A DNA stretch of 64,000 nt. Source: Shimia sp039969785. Its GTDB lineage: Bacteria; Pseudomonadota; Alphaproteobacteria; Rhodobacterales; Rhodobacteraceae. Shown here piece by piece: positions 34,115-43,439 of this stretch (position 1 is its first letter; each line of letters starts with the position of its first letter). The notes under the pieces were generated by a model that did not search any database, was not told the DNA's origin, and saw only the letters and a list, made by a program, of their open reading frames with translations. The DNA lies in the NCBI RefSeq assembly GCF_039969785.1, contig NZ_JBDVNC010000037.1, forward strand, positions 1 through 64,000, given 5' to 3'. Position numbers and translations under genes: made by a program.

Positions 34115-35042
34115 TTTTCTTCCCCACGTTTTCAAGGCGCCAGCGCTGTGCCGGATCAAGTGCGGTTCGCATCCAGTGAGACAAAAGGTTCAAAGACAAG
34201 GTGGTCAGAATGATCGCCAGACCCGGCCAGAAAGACAGCCACCAGGCCGTCGTCAAATACGGGCGCCCCTGCGAAACCATGAGCCCCCACGTGATCTCGG
34301 GTGGCTGAATACCAATCCCCAAAAACGACAGGGACGATTCTGCCAGCATCACAAAGGCAAAATCCAAAGTGGCGATGGTTATCAAAGTCGGAAAGACCAC
34401 TGGCAGAATGTGCCGGAAAATGATCCTGCGTGTCGATGCGCCCATAACCCGCGCTGCCTGAACGAACATTCTTTCGCGCACCTCAAGCGTTTCGGCGCGG
34501 GCGGTTCGCAAATAAATCGGAATGCGCGTGATCGCCAAAACGATCACCAGATTGAAGACCGAACTTTCCAACATAAACAGCACAATCACCGCCAGTAGCA
34601 ACGACGGAAATGACATGATGATATCGGCCAGCCGCATGATAACCTGACTGATATTGTGCGTTGTGTAGCCTGCGAGCAGCCCCAGCGAAGTCCCAATGAC
34701 CAACGAAAAGAACACGGCGCCTGCAGCCACAAATATCGTGTTTTGGGCGGCAACGATTATGCGGGCAAGCAGCGGGCGACCCAGCGCATCTCCGCCAAGC
34801 CAGAATAGCCAGTGTTTTTCAAAATCGAACGGCGGCGCGTTGCGTCCGCGCAAGTTCTGTTTTGTGGCGATGTCTTCGAACAAGAGCGGTCCAAAGACGG
34901 CGCAGAACACGACAAGCAAAAGGAAAACTGTCGAGACAAATGCAAACTTGTCATTCCAAAGCATACGCAGCGTCTGTGCGATCGGATTGGGCGCGTCGGG
35001 AAGCTCGGGTTGGGTCGGGGATACTTGGTCAATATGGGCCAT
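34107..35042 (-). CDS. oligopeptide-type ABC transporter permease, DppC type
   Basis: The 311-residue protein has an N-terminal anchor helix (FVSTVFLLLVVFCAVFGPLLF), an extracytoplasmic segment with HWLFWLGGDALGRPLLARIIVAAQ in place of the usual GTD-GRD motif, and five further helices. The EAA-like coupling loop lies around FVQAARVMGASTRRIIFRHILP. It forms the permease dimer with the DppB-type protein, three bases upstream. Confidence 0.92.
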   Translation of the reverse strand: MAHIDQVSPTQPELPDAPNPIAQTLRMLWNDKFAFVSTVFLLLVVFCAVFGPLLFEDIATKQNLRGRNAPPFDFEKHWLFWLGGDALGRPLLARIIVAAQNTIFVAAGAVFFSLVIGTSLGLLAGYTTHNISQVIMRLADIIMSFPSLLLAVIVLFMLESSVFNLVIVLAITRIPIYLRTARAETLEVRERMFVQAARVMGASTRRIIFRHILPVVFPTLITIATLDFAFVMLAESSLSFLGIGIQPPEITWGLMVSQGRPYLTTAWWLSFWPGLAIILTTLSLNLLSHWMRTALDPAQRWRLENVGKKNG

Positions 35043-35045
35043 GGA

Positions 35046-35960
35046 TTAGTACCTGATGCGGGGATCAAGGATCGAGTAGAGAATGTCGATCAGGATGTTC
35101 ATGAGGAAAATCGCCATTGCGGTGACCATAATGGCCGCCAGAACAACGGTGAAGTCGCGTTGCAGTATGGAATCGATCATCAGCTTTCCGACTCCCGGAA
35201 ACCCAAAGATAGTCTCGACCACGACGGCCCCGTTCAAGAGCGCGGCAGCCTGATCTCCAATCACAGTAATAACCGGGAGAAGTGCATTGCGCAGCGCGTG
35301 AACAAAGATAATTGGCCGGTTCTTGATGCCCTTGGCACGTGCAGTTTTCACATATGCCGAGCCGAGCGCATTGATCATGGACCCCCGCACAATTTGTAAG
35401 ATCAGTCCGAAAGGTCGGATAAATAGGACGGATATCGGAAGGATCCAGTGCCAAACCGTTCCCGTGCCTGACGTTGGAACCCAACCCAAGGTCACAGAAA
35501 ATACAACGATGGCGACAATCGCGACCCAGAAATCAGGGGCGCTGGCGCCCACCAGTGAAAAGAAGGTGGCGATACGATCAAACACACCCCCGACATGATA
35601 GGCCGCCAGAGACCCAAGTGTGATGGCAAGCACGACAACCAGCGACATGGTGATCAGCGCAAGCTGCAGCGTCCAGGCAAACCCCCTGAGAACAACATCG
35701 ATGGCAGGCTCCGAACGCCGAATTGATTCACCAAAATCAAGACGGATCAAATCGCCCATATAGTTGAGAAACTGCACAAACAGAGGCTTATCAAGCCCAT
35801 GAATGGCGCGGAATTGATTACGGCTTTCTTCTGACGCATCGAGCGGCAAATAGAGACCTGTCGGATCACCGGTCAACCGGCTCAGGAAAAACACGAGCAA
35901 AATCAGTCCGACAAGTGAGATGCCACTTGCGACTGCTCGTTTTCCCAGAAAATTCAGCAT
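35046..35960 (-). CDS. oligopeptide-type ABC transporter permease, DppB type
   Basis: This 304-residue protein shows the DppB layout: one N-terminal helix, the periplasmic region with RLTGDPTGLYLPLDASEE and the loop before helix two, then five helices with the coupling loop YVKTARAKGIKNRPIIFVHALRNALLPVITVIG and VVVETIFGFPGVGKLMIDSILQRD. The start at 35960 is favoured because the residues upstream do not look like the family. It follows the binding protein by 62 bases. Confidence 0.92.
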   Translation of the reverse strand: MLNFLGKRAVASGISLVGLILLVFFLSRLTGDPTGLYLPLDASEESRNQFRAIHGLDKPLFVQFLNYMGDLIRLDFGESIRRSEPAIDVVLRGFAWTLQLALITMSLVVVLAITLGSLAAYHVGGVFDRIATFFSLVGASAPDFWVAIVAIVVFSVTLGWVPTSGTGTVWHWILPISVLFIRPFGLILQIVRGSMINALGSAYVKTARAKGIKNRPIIFVHALRNALLPVITVIGDQAAALLNGAVVVETIFGFPGVGKLMIDSILQRDFTVVLAAIMVTAMAIFLMNILIDILYSILDPRIRY

Positions 35961-36022
35961 TGTGCCGGACCTTTTGATTGAGTTTGCTGCGGACAACGGA
36001 TGCTGTCCGCAGCCTTGGTTTT

Positions 36023-37528
36023 TTACTTGAATTCGATCTGCGACAACTGCAGTTCGCTGTTCGTGCGGATTGTCGGCGCAAAGTCGAGACGGTCGTTGAC
36101 GCGACTAAATCCAACCATATGGAACAACATAACATCCGCGATGACTTCTTCGTGGATGTACCCGAACAACTCGCTCCATTTCGCTGCACGCGCTTCGCCT
36201 GTGGCGGCGGTCGCCTCTGCAATCAAAGCGTCAACCTTAGGATCCGTCAAACCAGATTGCTGACCTTCGGAATGGTACTTGAAATACATCGAGAACACAG
36301 GATCGCCATTGGCATTATCGTGCTGAGCTTCGATGATTTCCGGACCACGGTCAGCTGGGAAGGGTTTCGCATAACGCTCCAGCCACTCGGCAACTTCGAC
36401 CATTTCAAGTTTCATATTGAAACCCACGTCCTGATACATGGCGTGCAAGGCTTCCATGGTTTCAAGCACGTTCGCAAAGTTGTTGATACGGCCGATCAGC
36501 GTGATCTCTGTGTCAACAGGAACACCGTCCGCCTTGGCTTCTGCCAGCAACGCTTTGGCGCGCTCTGGATCATAGGCATAAGGCTTGAGGTCGTGATCAT
36601 ACCCAATCGTGGAAGGCGGTGTAATGCCGGTCGCAAGCAAAGTACCGTTCGCCAGAATTGTGCCAACAAATGCTTCGCGATCAACGGCGAGGTTCAACGC
36701 CTCACGCACCCGACGATCGTCGAGAGGAGCGTATGCGTGCTCAAGGCGCAAGAAGACCGTTTCAGAGTTTGGATAAGAGAAATCCATTGCTGGATCACGG
36801 GCATCCTGAAGCGCGATATTCGGAGCTATGTCAGCCTCACCGGCTGCAACCATTGCCGCACGAACGGCGCTGTCTGCACGGAAAACGTACGTGGCCGATT
36901 GAACGGTCGGCTGGTCGCCCCAATAGCTCGGGTTCGCTGACAGCTTGATATGTTGGCCGCGGGCATATTCATCAAATGTATAGGGGCCTGTGCCAATCGG
37001 ATGATCAACAAACTTGTCCAAAGGCGTGGTGGACGGTGTCACCGTCACGGTCGACATCAGCATCGGCAGAATAGGCTGGGCCGGGTTGGCGGTCACATCA
37101 ATTGTATGCGCGTCAACAATGTTCGACGTAATCTCAATTCCGCCGAAGAACTTCGCGCCAATCTCACACGCGATGGCTTCAGATTTCATTCTGACCAATG
37201 AATGCGCAACATCCTCGGCATCCATCGCAGAACCATCGCTAAAGGTCACGCCTTCGCGCAGCTTAAACCGCCAGGTACCATTGCCCACATCCTCCCAGCT
37301 TTCGGCCAATCGCGGCTGAAGCCCCGTTGTGGGGTCCATTTCCGTGACCGTCTCGGAAATGTTCTGAAAGAGAACACGGCCAACATTGGATTTCGTCGCA
37401 GAACACGGTTCAACGATTTCGAGTTCTTCCGATAGAACGACAGTCACAGAGTTACTCTGTGCATGTGCTCCAAAGGCAAGCGTCGACGCGAGCAGCGACA
37501 TTGCCACAAGGGGTGTTTTTCGGTTCAT
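36023..37528 (-). CDS. oligopeptide-type ABC transporter substrate-binding protein
   Basis: The 501-residue exported protein (signal MNRKTPLVAMSLLASTLAFGAHAQ) is a cluster-C family 5 solute receptor. It has ETVTEMDPTTGLQPRLAESWEDVGNGTWRFKLREGVTFSDGS near the front, and the IGTGPYTFDEYARGQHIKLSANPSYWG segment. Despite the Dpp/Opp name, relatives bind varied ligands such as sugars, sugar acids or amines. It leads an operon that continues into a hydroxyacid dehydrogenase and a semialdehyde dehydrogenase, which argues for a sugar acid or hydroxyacid. A GGGAGG site precedes the start. Confidence 0.92.
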   Translation of the reverse strand: MNRKTPLVAMSLLASTLAFGAHAQSNSVTVVLSEELEIVEPCSATKSNVGRVLFQNISETVTEMDPTTGLQPRLAESWEDVGNGTWRFKLREGVTFSDGSAMDAEDVAHSLVRMKSEAIACEIGAKFFGGIEITSNIVDAHTIDVTANPAQPILPMLMSTVTVTPSTTPLDKFVDHPIGTGPYTFDEYARGQHIKLSANPSYWGDQPTVQSATYVFRADSAVRAAMVAAGEADIAPNIALQDARDPAMDFSYPNSETVFLRLEHAYAPLDDRRVREALNLAVDREAFVGTILANGTLLATGITPPSTIGYDHDLKPYAYDPERAKALLAEAKADGVPVDTEITLIGRINNFANVLETMEALHAMYQDVGFNMKLEMVEVAEWLERYAKPFPADRGPEIIEAQHDNANGDPVFSMYFKYHSEGQQSGLTDPKVDALIAEATAATGEARAAKWSELFGYIHEEVIADVMLFHMVGFSRVNDRLDFAPTIRTNSELQLSQIEFK

Positions 37529-37649
37529 TTGGTCCTCCCAAAGTTTCCAAAGTTAAAGGTTCTCGCCGCTTGGCGTCCAAGGATCCCGACGATACGTCCT
37601 TTAAATTGGGGATGATGAGAGCATTGTAAATTTCAAATTTGGATTGCAG

Positions 37650-37668
37650 TGATACAATAAATGTATCA
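37650..37668. promoter_or_regulatory. perfect 7-5-7 palindrome, likely LysR binding site
   Basis: TGATACA-ATAAA-TGTATCA contains the T-N11-A core expected for LysR proteins. It lies 38 bases before the LysR start and about 120 bases before the divergent ABC operon, so it could control both. Confidence 0.75.
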
Positions 37669-37705
37669 ATAAGAATTTCGAAACATCCTTTAAGGAATTA
37701 GCAAC

Positions 37706-38617
37706 ATGGCCCTGGGTCAGTTCGAGTACTTTCAAATGCGTTGCTTTGTCGCTGTGGCTGAAGAGCTGAGTTTTCGGCGCGCTGCAGACCGGTTGAACAT
37801 GACACAACCGCCCCTGTCGCGTCAGATCAGAATTCTTGAGGAGCGCGTTAACCTGACCCTTCTTGAGCGCACAAACAGACATGTTCGCCTGACGTCTGCA
37901 GGCGAAAGCTTTTACCACAGTGCAATCGATATTATCCAACGATCCGAACACGCTATCCTGAACGCGCGTCAGGCTGAACGCGGAGAGTACGGAAATGTTT
38001 CGATTGGATTCGTGCCATCGGCGGCGATGAAATTTGTACCACTGATTGCGAAGCGAATGAAGGAAACCATGCCGAATGTCGGCCTCACTCCGATCGAAAT
38101 GATGGGATACGAAGTCGTCGAGGCGCAACGCTCAGGAAGAATCGATTTGGGCTTGACCAGAATGGAACAGCCGCGAGGCGAAATTCAGCGATTTAAGGCC
38201 GTGAGCGAACCTTTCGTTGTTGCGATTCCCAAAGACCACCATCTTGCGCAAAAAGTCGATTTGTCGATTACAGACTTTGACAATCAGCCATACGTGTCAT
38301 TCACAAAGGACCGTGGCGGCTTTCTTATGGAAACGCTGGGCGCGCTATTTGCTGGCTGTGGAATCATGCCCGATACGAAAATCGAGGCCAGCCAGACGCA
38401 CGCTGTCATCAGCATGGTCAATCACAGTCTCGGTTTTGCGATTGTGCCCAGATCTGTGCGCGTCATGCAGCTGGAAAACATCGTATTTCGAGATCTTGAA
38501 CTGCCAAAACAATTTCGATCCGACATGTATCTGGTTTCGCGATCAGGACAAGAATCAGCCGTACGAGATCGCGTAAAAGACTTGATTATTGATGTCCTCA
38601 AACCTTACCGGGATTAA
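37706..38617 (+). CDS. LysR-family regulator divergent from the ABC/hydroxyacid operon
   Basis: The 303-residue protein has a typical LysR winged helix (about residues 5-65: FEYFQMRCFVAVAEELSFRRAADRLNMTQPPLSRQIRILEERV, then LLERTNRHVRLTSAGESF) and a C-terminal sensor domain. The wording SFRRAADRLNMTQPPLSRQI is of the CatM/BenM/GalR-like branch, in which aromatic acids or sugar acids serve as inducers. It is separated from the ABC operon by 177 bases holding a perfect palindrome. Most likely it activates that operon in response to its substrate or an intermediate. Confidence 0.9.
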   Translation: MALGQFEYFQMRCFVAVAEELSFRRAADRLNMTQPPLSRQIRILEERVNLTLLERTNRHVRLTSAGESFYHSAIDIIQRSEHAILNARQAERGEYGNVSIGFVPSAAMKFVPLIAKRMKETMPNVGLTPIEMMGYEVVEAQRSGRIDLGLTRMEQPRGEIQRFKAVSEPFVVAIPKDHHLAQKVDLSITDFDNQPYVSFTKDRGGFLMETLGALFAGCGIMPDTKIEASQTHAVISMVNHSLGFAIVPRSVRVMQLENIVFRDLELPKQFRSDMYLVSRSGQESAVRDRVKDLIIDVLKPYRD

Positions 38618-38783
38618 ATTTGGGAAAGACGCTTTTCAACTAGATCCGTTTGACAAGGCGCCGATATCGCTCGCACCCCCTGTCGTTTAAGATCAGGCTT
38701 GGCTGCTAATAAAACCCAACAACTGTGCCATTCAAGAACAGAGCAGAGACTTCTATCAGAACATCTCACAGTCACTCTGACAT

Positions 38784-38818
38784 ACGTCTATCATTTTATG
38801 ATTGACGTATATCATTTT
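38784..38818. promoter_or_regulatory. LacI operator region with overlapping palindrome and direct repeat
   Basis: ACGTCTATCAT (38784-38794) and ATGATTGACGT (38798-38808) are inverted repeats with one mismatch around TTT. The half-site recurs as ACGTATATCATTTT at 38805-38818. It is 57 bases before the LacI start and is the only strong palindrome there, so autoregulation of the sugar operon is likely. Confidence 0.65.
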
Positions 38819-38874
38819 GCGCTCTACCAATGTCGTCATGCTAGCGAATTTTGGTTCGCTGCCTGGGAGGAAAT

Positions 38875-39936
38875 ATGGATAGCCCTACTTTAAGCGATGT
38901 AGCGCGCGCCGCTGGTGTCAGCTATGCGACCGCCGACCGCGTGATTAACAAGCGCGGAAATGTTGCAGAGAAATCTATGCGCAAAGTCCAGGAGGCGGTC
39001 GCGTCGCTGGGCTATGTGCGCAACGTGGCAGCCGCAAATTTGTCGCGTGGCCGCACTTACCGACTGGCCTTCCTGATCCCGGCAGGCTCAAACGCATTTT
39101 TCAACCGTATGCGACAACATCTGAGTGCAACGGCCCAACATTTTGCTTCGGACCGAGTCAGTGTTGAGATCATTGAAATCGCCGCATTTGCCATCAGTGG
39201 CTTACATGACAGCCTTGTTTCCTTAGTAGACGAAAACTTCGACGGCGCGGCCATCGTCGGACTTCAAGGTGGCGCGTTGGAAGCGCCACTGAAACAGTTG
39301 CGCGACAAGGGAATTGCAATAATCGGCTTGGTGTCTGATCTGCCCGAAGAGTATCGCTCTGCCTATATCGGCATTGACAACACCGTCGCAGGACGCACCG
39401 CAGCCCGTTTGATAGGCATGTCTCATGCGGGCAGAAAAGGGCTGGTGCAAACCTTTGCCGGGTCTTTGGATGCACAGGACCACGACGAACGCCTCGCCGG
39501 GTTTCGCGAAGTCATAGACGCCGATTATCCACAAATTGACCTGCTGGAAACTGTGATGACAAAGGACGATGCCGCGATCGTTCGAGCACAAACAGAAACC
39601 CAGCTTGAGGTCCAATCCGAACTGACCGCCATCTACAATGTTGGCGCAGGCAACAGTGGCCTGATCGCCGCCCTGCACCACAGGCAGCAATTCAAACCGT
39701 TCTGCGTTGTGCACGAGCTGGTTCCGCATACGCGGCGCGCCTTGCTGGAGGGCCACGTTGATCTGGTGATCGATCAAAGACCCGATGTTGAAATCAACCG
39801 GGCATTTGCCGTTTTGCGATCCCTGATCGACCAACAACCCTTGCCCCCCCTACCCGATTTAGTGCCCACAATTTACGTCCGGGACAACCTCCCAGCTGAC
39901 ACCACAGATTCTACGATGAAAGACCAAAACCCATGA
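38875..39936 (+). CDS. LacI-family transcriptional regulator of the sugar operon
   Basis: The 353-residue protein has a LacI headpiece at about residues 4-55 (TLSDVARAAGVSYATADRVINKRGNVAEKSMRKVQEAVASLGY) and a periplasmic-binding-protein-like sensor domain (RTYRLAFLIPAGSNAFFNRM, IGIDNTVAGRTAARLIG). The recognition helix reads YATADRVIN rather than the common VSTVSRVLN, so the operator should differ from classical LacI sites. The ATG at 38875 follows GGGAGGAAAT. Its stop overlaps xylA (ATGA), so it is the first gene of the operon it presumably controls. Confidence 0.92.
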   Translation: MDSPTLSDVARAAGVSYATADRVINKRGNVAEKSMRKVQEAVASLGYVRNVAAANLSRGRTYRLAFLIPAGSNAFFNRMRQHLSATAQHFASDRVSVEIIEIAAFAISGLHDSLVSLVDENFDGAAIVGLQGGALEAPLKQLRDKGIAIIGLVSDLPEEYRSAYIGIDNTVAGRTAARLIGMSHAGRKGLVQTFAGSLDAQDHDERLAGFREVIDADYPQIDLLETVMTKDDAAIVRAQTETQLEVQSELTAIYNVGAGNSGLIAALHHRQQFKPFCVVHELVPHTRRALLEGHVDLVIDQRPDVEINRAFAVLRSLIDQQPLPPLPDLVPTIYVRDNLPADTTDSTMKDQNP

Positions 39937-41228
39937 CCGATTTTTTTGATAGCATCGCACCACTCAAATTCGATCCCGACAGCAGCGACATCGCTTTTCG
40001 CCATTATAACCCTGACGAAGTTATCATGGGCAAACGCATGGAAGACCATCTTCGTTTCGCCGTAGCCTATTGGCATTCTTTTGCATGGCCCGGAGGCGAC
40101 CCGTTTGGCGCGCAGACATTCGAACGCCCGTGGTTCGGGGACACCATGGATCTGGCGCGGCTCAAAACTGATGTTGCCTTTGAAATGTTCGAATTGCTGA
40201 ACGTCCCCTTCTTTTGCTGGCATGATGCAGACATCCGCCCCGAAGGTGACAGCTTTTCTGAAAGCCTGCGCAACTTTGAAGACATCGTCGACTACATCGG
40301 CACCAAATCGGAAACCTCTAAGGCCAAGCTTCTTTGGGGGACCGCCAATATGTTCAGCCACCGCCGGTTCATGTCCGGCGCAGCGACAAACCCTGATCCG
40401 GATGTGTTTGCTTGGTCGGCAGCAACTGTCAAAGCCTGCATGGATGCAACGCACAAACTTGGCGGGCAAAATTATGTGCTTTGGGGCGGACGCGAAGGGT
40501 ATGAGACCCTGCTGAACACTGACCTGAAACGGGAACGCCAACAGGCCGGGCGCTTTTTGCAGATGGCCGTCGAATACAAGCACAAGATTGGCTTTAAGGG
40601 CGCGATTTTGGTCGAACCCAAGCCACAAGAACCGTCAAAGCATCAATATGATTATGACGTTGCTACGGTCTATGGCTTCCTAAAGGATTTTGGACTGGAA
40701 AACGAAGTCCAGATGAACCTCGAACAAGGGCACGCCATTCTTGCTGGCCATTCTTTCGAACACGAACTGGCACTTGCAGCGTCATTGGGGATTTTCGGCT
40801 CCATCGACATGAACCGCAACGATTATCAATCTGGCTGGGACACGGATCAGTTTCCCAACAACACCCCCGAAGTTGCACTGGCCTATTACGAAGTGCTCAA
40901 AGCAGGCGGTTTCACAACGGGTGGCACCAATTTTGATGCCAAACTGCGCCGTCAATCGCTCGACCCTGTGGATCTGATCGCGGCCCATGCGGGCGGCATG
41001 GATATTTGTGCACGTGGCTTCAAAGCGGCAGCAGCCATGCTGGAGGACGGCACGCTCGAGGCGATGCGCGCCGAGCGTTACGCCGGCTGGGATACTCCAT
41101 CAGCTCAGTCCATGCTGAACAGCGATCTGGACAGCATCGCAGCGCGGGTTGTGAGGGAAGACATTGACCCCCAGCCACGTTCGGGCCGACAGGAAATACT
41201 GGAAAATATCGTCAATCGCTTCGTGTAA
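39933..41228 (+). CDS. xylA: xylose isomerase
   Basis: This 431-residue class II enzyme converts an aldose such as D-xylose into the ketose. Every metal ligand and catalytic residue of the family is found four positions earlier than in the reference numbering: His97 and Asp100 (CWHDADIRPEG), Glu228 and Lys230 (VEPKPQEPSKHQYDYD), Glu264, His267, Asp292, Asp303, Asp305 and Asp335. The ANH motif reads EQGH and the GD motif reads RNDYQ, unusual changes next to the ligands that could alter sugar choice. It is coupled to lacI by a four-base overlap. Confidence 0.93.
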   Translation: MTDFFDSIAPLKFDPDSSDIAFRHYNPDEVIMGKRMEDHLRFAVAYWHSFAWPGGDPFGAQTFERPWFGDTMDLARLKTDVAFEMFELLNVPFFCWHDADIRPEGDSFSESLRNFEDIVDYIGTKSETSKAKLLWGTANMFSHRRFMSGAATNPDPDVFAWSAATVKACMDATHKLGGQNYVLWGGREGYETLLNTDLKRERQQAGRFLQMAVEYKHKIGFKGAILVEPKPQEPSKHQYDYDVATVYGFLKDFGLENEVQMNLEQGHAILAGHSFEHELALAASLGIFGSIDMNRNDYQSGWDTDQFPNNTPEVALAYYEVLKAGGFTTGGTNFDAKLRRQSLDPVDLIAAHAGGMDICARGFKAAAAMLEDGTLEAMRAERYAGWDTPSAQSMLNSDLDSIAARVVREDIDPQPRSGRQEILENIVNRFV

Positions 41229-41247
41229 GCGGACAAGGAGAAACGCA

Positions 41248-42303
41248 ATGAAAACGATCAAAGGTCCGGCGCTATTCCTGGCGCAGTTTGCAGGCGACGA
41301 AGCCCCTTTTGACAGCTGGGACGGCATCACCAAATGGGCAGCCGATTGCGGCTACAAAGGTGTTCAGGTGCCAAGCTGGGACGGTCGTCTGATTGACTTG
41401 GCCAAGGCAGCCGAAAGCAAGGACTATTGCGACACGTTCAAAGGAGTAGCTGCGGAAAACGGCGTCGAAGTCACCGAGCTTTCAACCCATCTGCAAGGTC
41501 AGCTTGTGGCAGTTCACCCCGCTTATGACGCTGCATTTGACGGGTTCGCAGCCCCCGAAGTACGCGGCAACCCCAAAGCGCGTCAGGCCTGGGCCGTGGA
41601 TCAGGTCAAGAAAGCCATTTCCGCATCGCGCAACATGGGCATCACGGCACATGCGACGTTTTCCGGTGCGCTGGCCTGGCCGTACCTTTATCCTTGGCCA
41701 CAACGCCCTGCCGGGCTGGTCGAAACTGCGTTTGACGAACTGGCCGCCCGTTGGTTGCCACTGTTGAACCATGCCGAGGAATGCGGCGTCGACGTTTGTT
41801 ATGAAATTCACCCCGGCGAAGATCTGCATGACGGGATCACCTTCGAAATGTTCCTTGAACGCACCGGCAATCACGCGCGGGCGAACATGTTGTATGACCC
41901 CTCGCACTATGTACTGCAATGCCTTGATTACCTTGACAACATCGACATCTACAAGGACCGCATCCGCATGTTCCACGTCAAGGACGCGGAATTCAATCCA
42001 ACCGGACGTCAGGGCGTCTATTCCGGCTATCAGGGCTGGACAGACCGCGCCGGACGGTTCCGCAGCCTTGGCGATGGTCAGGTCGATTTCGGTGCAATCT
42101 TCTCCAAAATGGCCGCCAATGACTTTGATGGCTGGGCGGTTGTCGAATGGGAATGCTGCCTGAAACATCCCGAAGACGGCGCCCGCGAAGGCGCACAATT
42201 TGTTTCGGACCACATCATTCGTGTCACGGAAAAAGCGTTCGATGATTTCGCCGATGGCGGCACAGATGAAGCGGCAAATCGCAAAATGCTGGGGATAGAG
42301 TGA
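41248..42303 (+). CDS. sugar phosphate isomerase/epimerase (AP-endonuclease-2 family)
   Basis: The 351-residue protein has the TIM-barrel fold of the xylose-isomerase-like superfamily: SWDGITKWAADCGYKGVQVPSWDGRLIDL near the start, VCYEIHPGEDLHDGITFEMFLER with a metal-site Glu and His, NMLYDPSHYVLQCLDYLDNI, RMFHVKDAEF and a late VVEWECC. These enzymes are isomerases, epimerases or dehydratases for sugars and inositols. The ATG at 41248 follows AAGGAGA; an upstream frame overlaps xylA. Standing between xylA and a Gfo/Idh/MocA enzyme, it probably forms part of an oxidation-epimerisation route. Confidence 0.88.
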   Translation: MKTIKGPALFLAQFAGDEAPFDSWDGITKWAADCGYKGVQVPSWDGRLIDLAKAAESKDYCDTFKGVAAENGVEVTELSTHLQGQLVAVHPAYDAAFDGFAAPEVRGNPKARQAWAVDQVKKAISASRNMGITAHATFSGALAWPYLYPWPQRPAGLVETAFDELAARWLPLLNHAEECGVDVCYEIHPGEDLHDGITFEMFLERTGNHARANMLYDPSHYVLQCLDYLDNIDIYKDRIRMFHVKDAEFNPTGRQGVYSGYQGWTDRAGRFRSLGDGQVDFGAIFSKMAANDFDGWAVVEWECCLKHPEDGAREGAQFVSDHIIRVTEKAFDDFADGGTDEAANRKMLGIE

Positions 42304-43439
42304 TGGCACGTATTCGACTGGGAATGGTGGGCGGCGGCAATGACGCTTTTATCGGCGGCGTGCACCGGATTGCGGCGCGCATTGATGATCGCTTTGAGCT
42401 TGTGGCCGGGGCGTTGTCCTCTACGCCAGAAAAATCCGCCGCCAGCGCAAAGGCGCTTGGCATTGCGCGCTCTTATGGCAGCTTTACTGAAATGGCCAAG
42501 GCAGAAGCCACGCGCGAAGATGGCATTGAAGCCGTCGCAATCGTCACCCCAAATCATGTGCACGCAGCCGCAGCACAAGCATTTCTGGAACAAGGCATCC
42601 ATGTCATCTGTGACAAGCCGCTGACCTCTACGATGGAAGACGCGCACGCACTTGAAAAAGCTGTCGCAGACAGCGCGTCACTGTTTGTACTGACCCACAA
42701 TTACACCGGCTACCCGATGATCCGGCAGGCCCGCGCAATGGTGGCATCTGGTGAATTGGGGGCGATCCGCATTGTTCACGCCGAATATCCGCAGGATTGG
42801 CTGACATCCCCGATGGAGAACGAAGGCCTTAAACAAGCTGAATGGCGCACCGACCCGGCACGGTCCGGCGCGGGCGGCTCGGTGGGCGATATCGGCACCC
42901 ACGCACACAATCTTGCCTGCTTTGTCAGCGGTCTCAATGTCGAATGCCTGGCCGCCGATCTGCAATGCTGGGGCGCCGGTCGCGCTCTGGACGACAACGC
43001 GCACGTCATGCTGCGCTTTGAGGGCGGTGCGCGCGGAATGCTCTGGTCAAGCCAGGTAGCTCCGGGCAATGAAAACGCCCTCAAGCTGCGCATCTACGGC
43101 GAAAAAGGCGGGTTGGAATGGGCACAGGAAGATCCCAACTATCTGTGGCACACGCCACATGGCGAACCCAAACGGCTTTTGACCCGCAATGGCGCAGGCG
43201 CGACCGAGGCATCCAGCGCCGTCAGCCGCATTCCGGGCGGCCATCCCGAAGGATATCTGGAAGGTTTTGCCACCATCTATAACGAAGCAGCAGACGCAAT
43301 CCGTGCCGTGCAAGGCGGTACAGACCGCGCCAGTGCAATGGGCCATCTGCCAGATATTTCCTCAGGCATGGCGGGCATGCGGTTCATCAATGCATGTGTC
43401 ACGTCATCCAGCGAAAACGCCGCCTGGACAAACCTATGA
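42303..43439 (+). CDS. Gfo/Idh/MocA-family oxidoreductase
   Basis: This 378-residue NAD(P)-dependent dehydrogenase has the N-terminal Rossmann motif GMVGGGNDAFIGGVHRIAARI, the EAVAIVTPNHVHAAAAQAFLEQGIHVICDKPLT segment with the catalytic Lys of CDKPL, and a histidine-bearing VGDIGTHAHNLACFVSGL. Such enzymes oxidise a sugar or inositol hydroxyl to a keto group. It starts one base into the previous stop (TGATG) and its own stop overlaps the ATPase. Together with the isomerase/epimerase before it, it implies a substrate that needs oxidation before entering xylulose metabolism. Confidence 0.9.
   Translation: MARIRLGMVGGGNDAFIGGVHRIAARIDDRFELVAGALSSTPEKSAASAKALGIARSYGSFTEMAKAEATREDGIEAVAIVTPNHVHAAAAQAFLEQGIHVICDKPLTSTMEDAHALEKAVADSASLFVLTHNYTGYPMIRQARAMVASGELGAIRIVHAEYPQDWLTSPMENEGLKQAEWRTDPARSGAGGSVGDIGTHAHNLACFVSGLNVECLAADLQCWGAGRALDDNAHVMLRFEGGARGMLWSSQVAPGNENALKLRIYGEKGGLEWAQEDPNYLWHTPHGEPKRLLTRNGAGATEASSAVSRIPGGHPEGYLEGFATIYNEAADAIRAVQGGTDRASAMGHLPDISSGMAGMRFINACVTSSSENAAWTNL

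Noticed and set aside
35978..36940. 320-codon plus-strand frame opposite the ABC binding-protein gene
   Set aside because: Antisense of a well-supported solute-binding protein, with no ribosome site or domain.
39933..41228. XylA as a catalytically broken isomerase because of the EQGH and RNDYQ changes
   Set aside because: All seven metal ligands and the catalytic His/Asp remain at a constant four-residue offset from the reference numbering.
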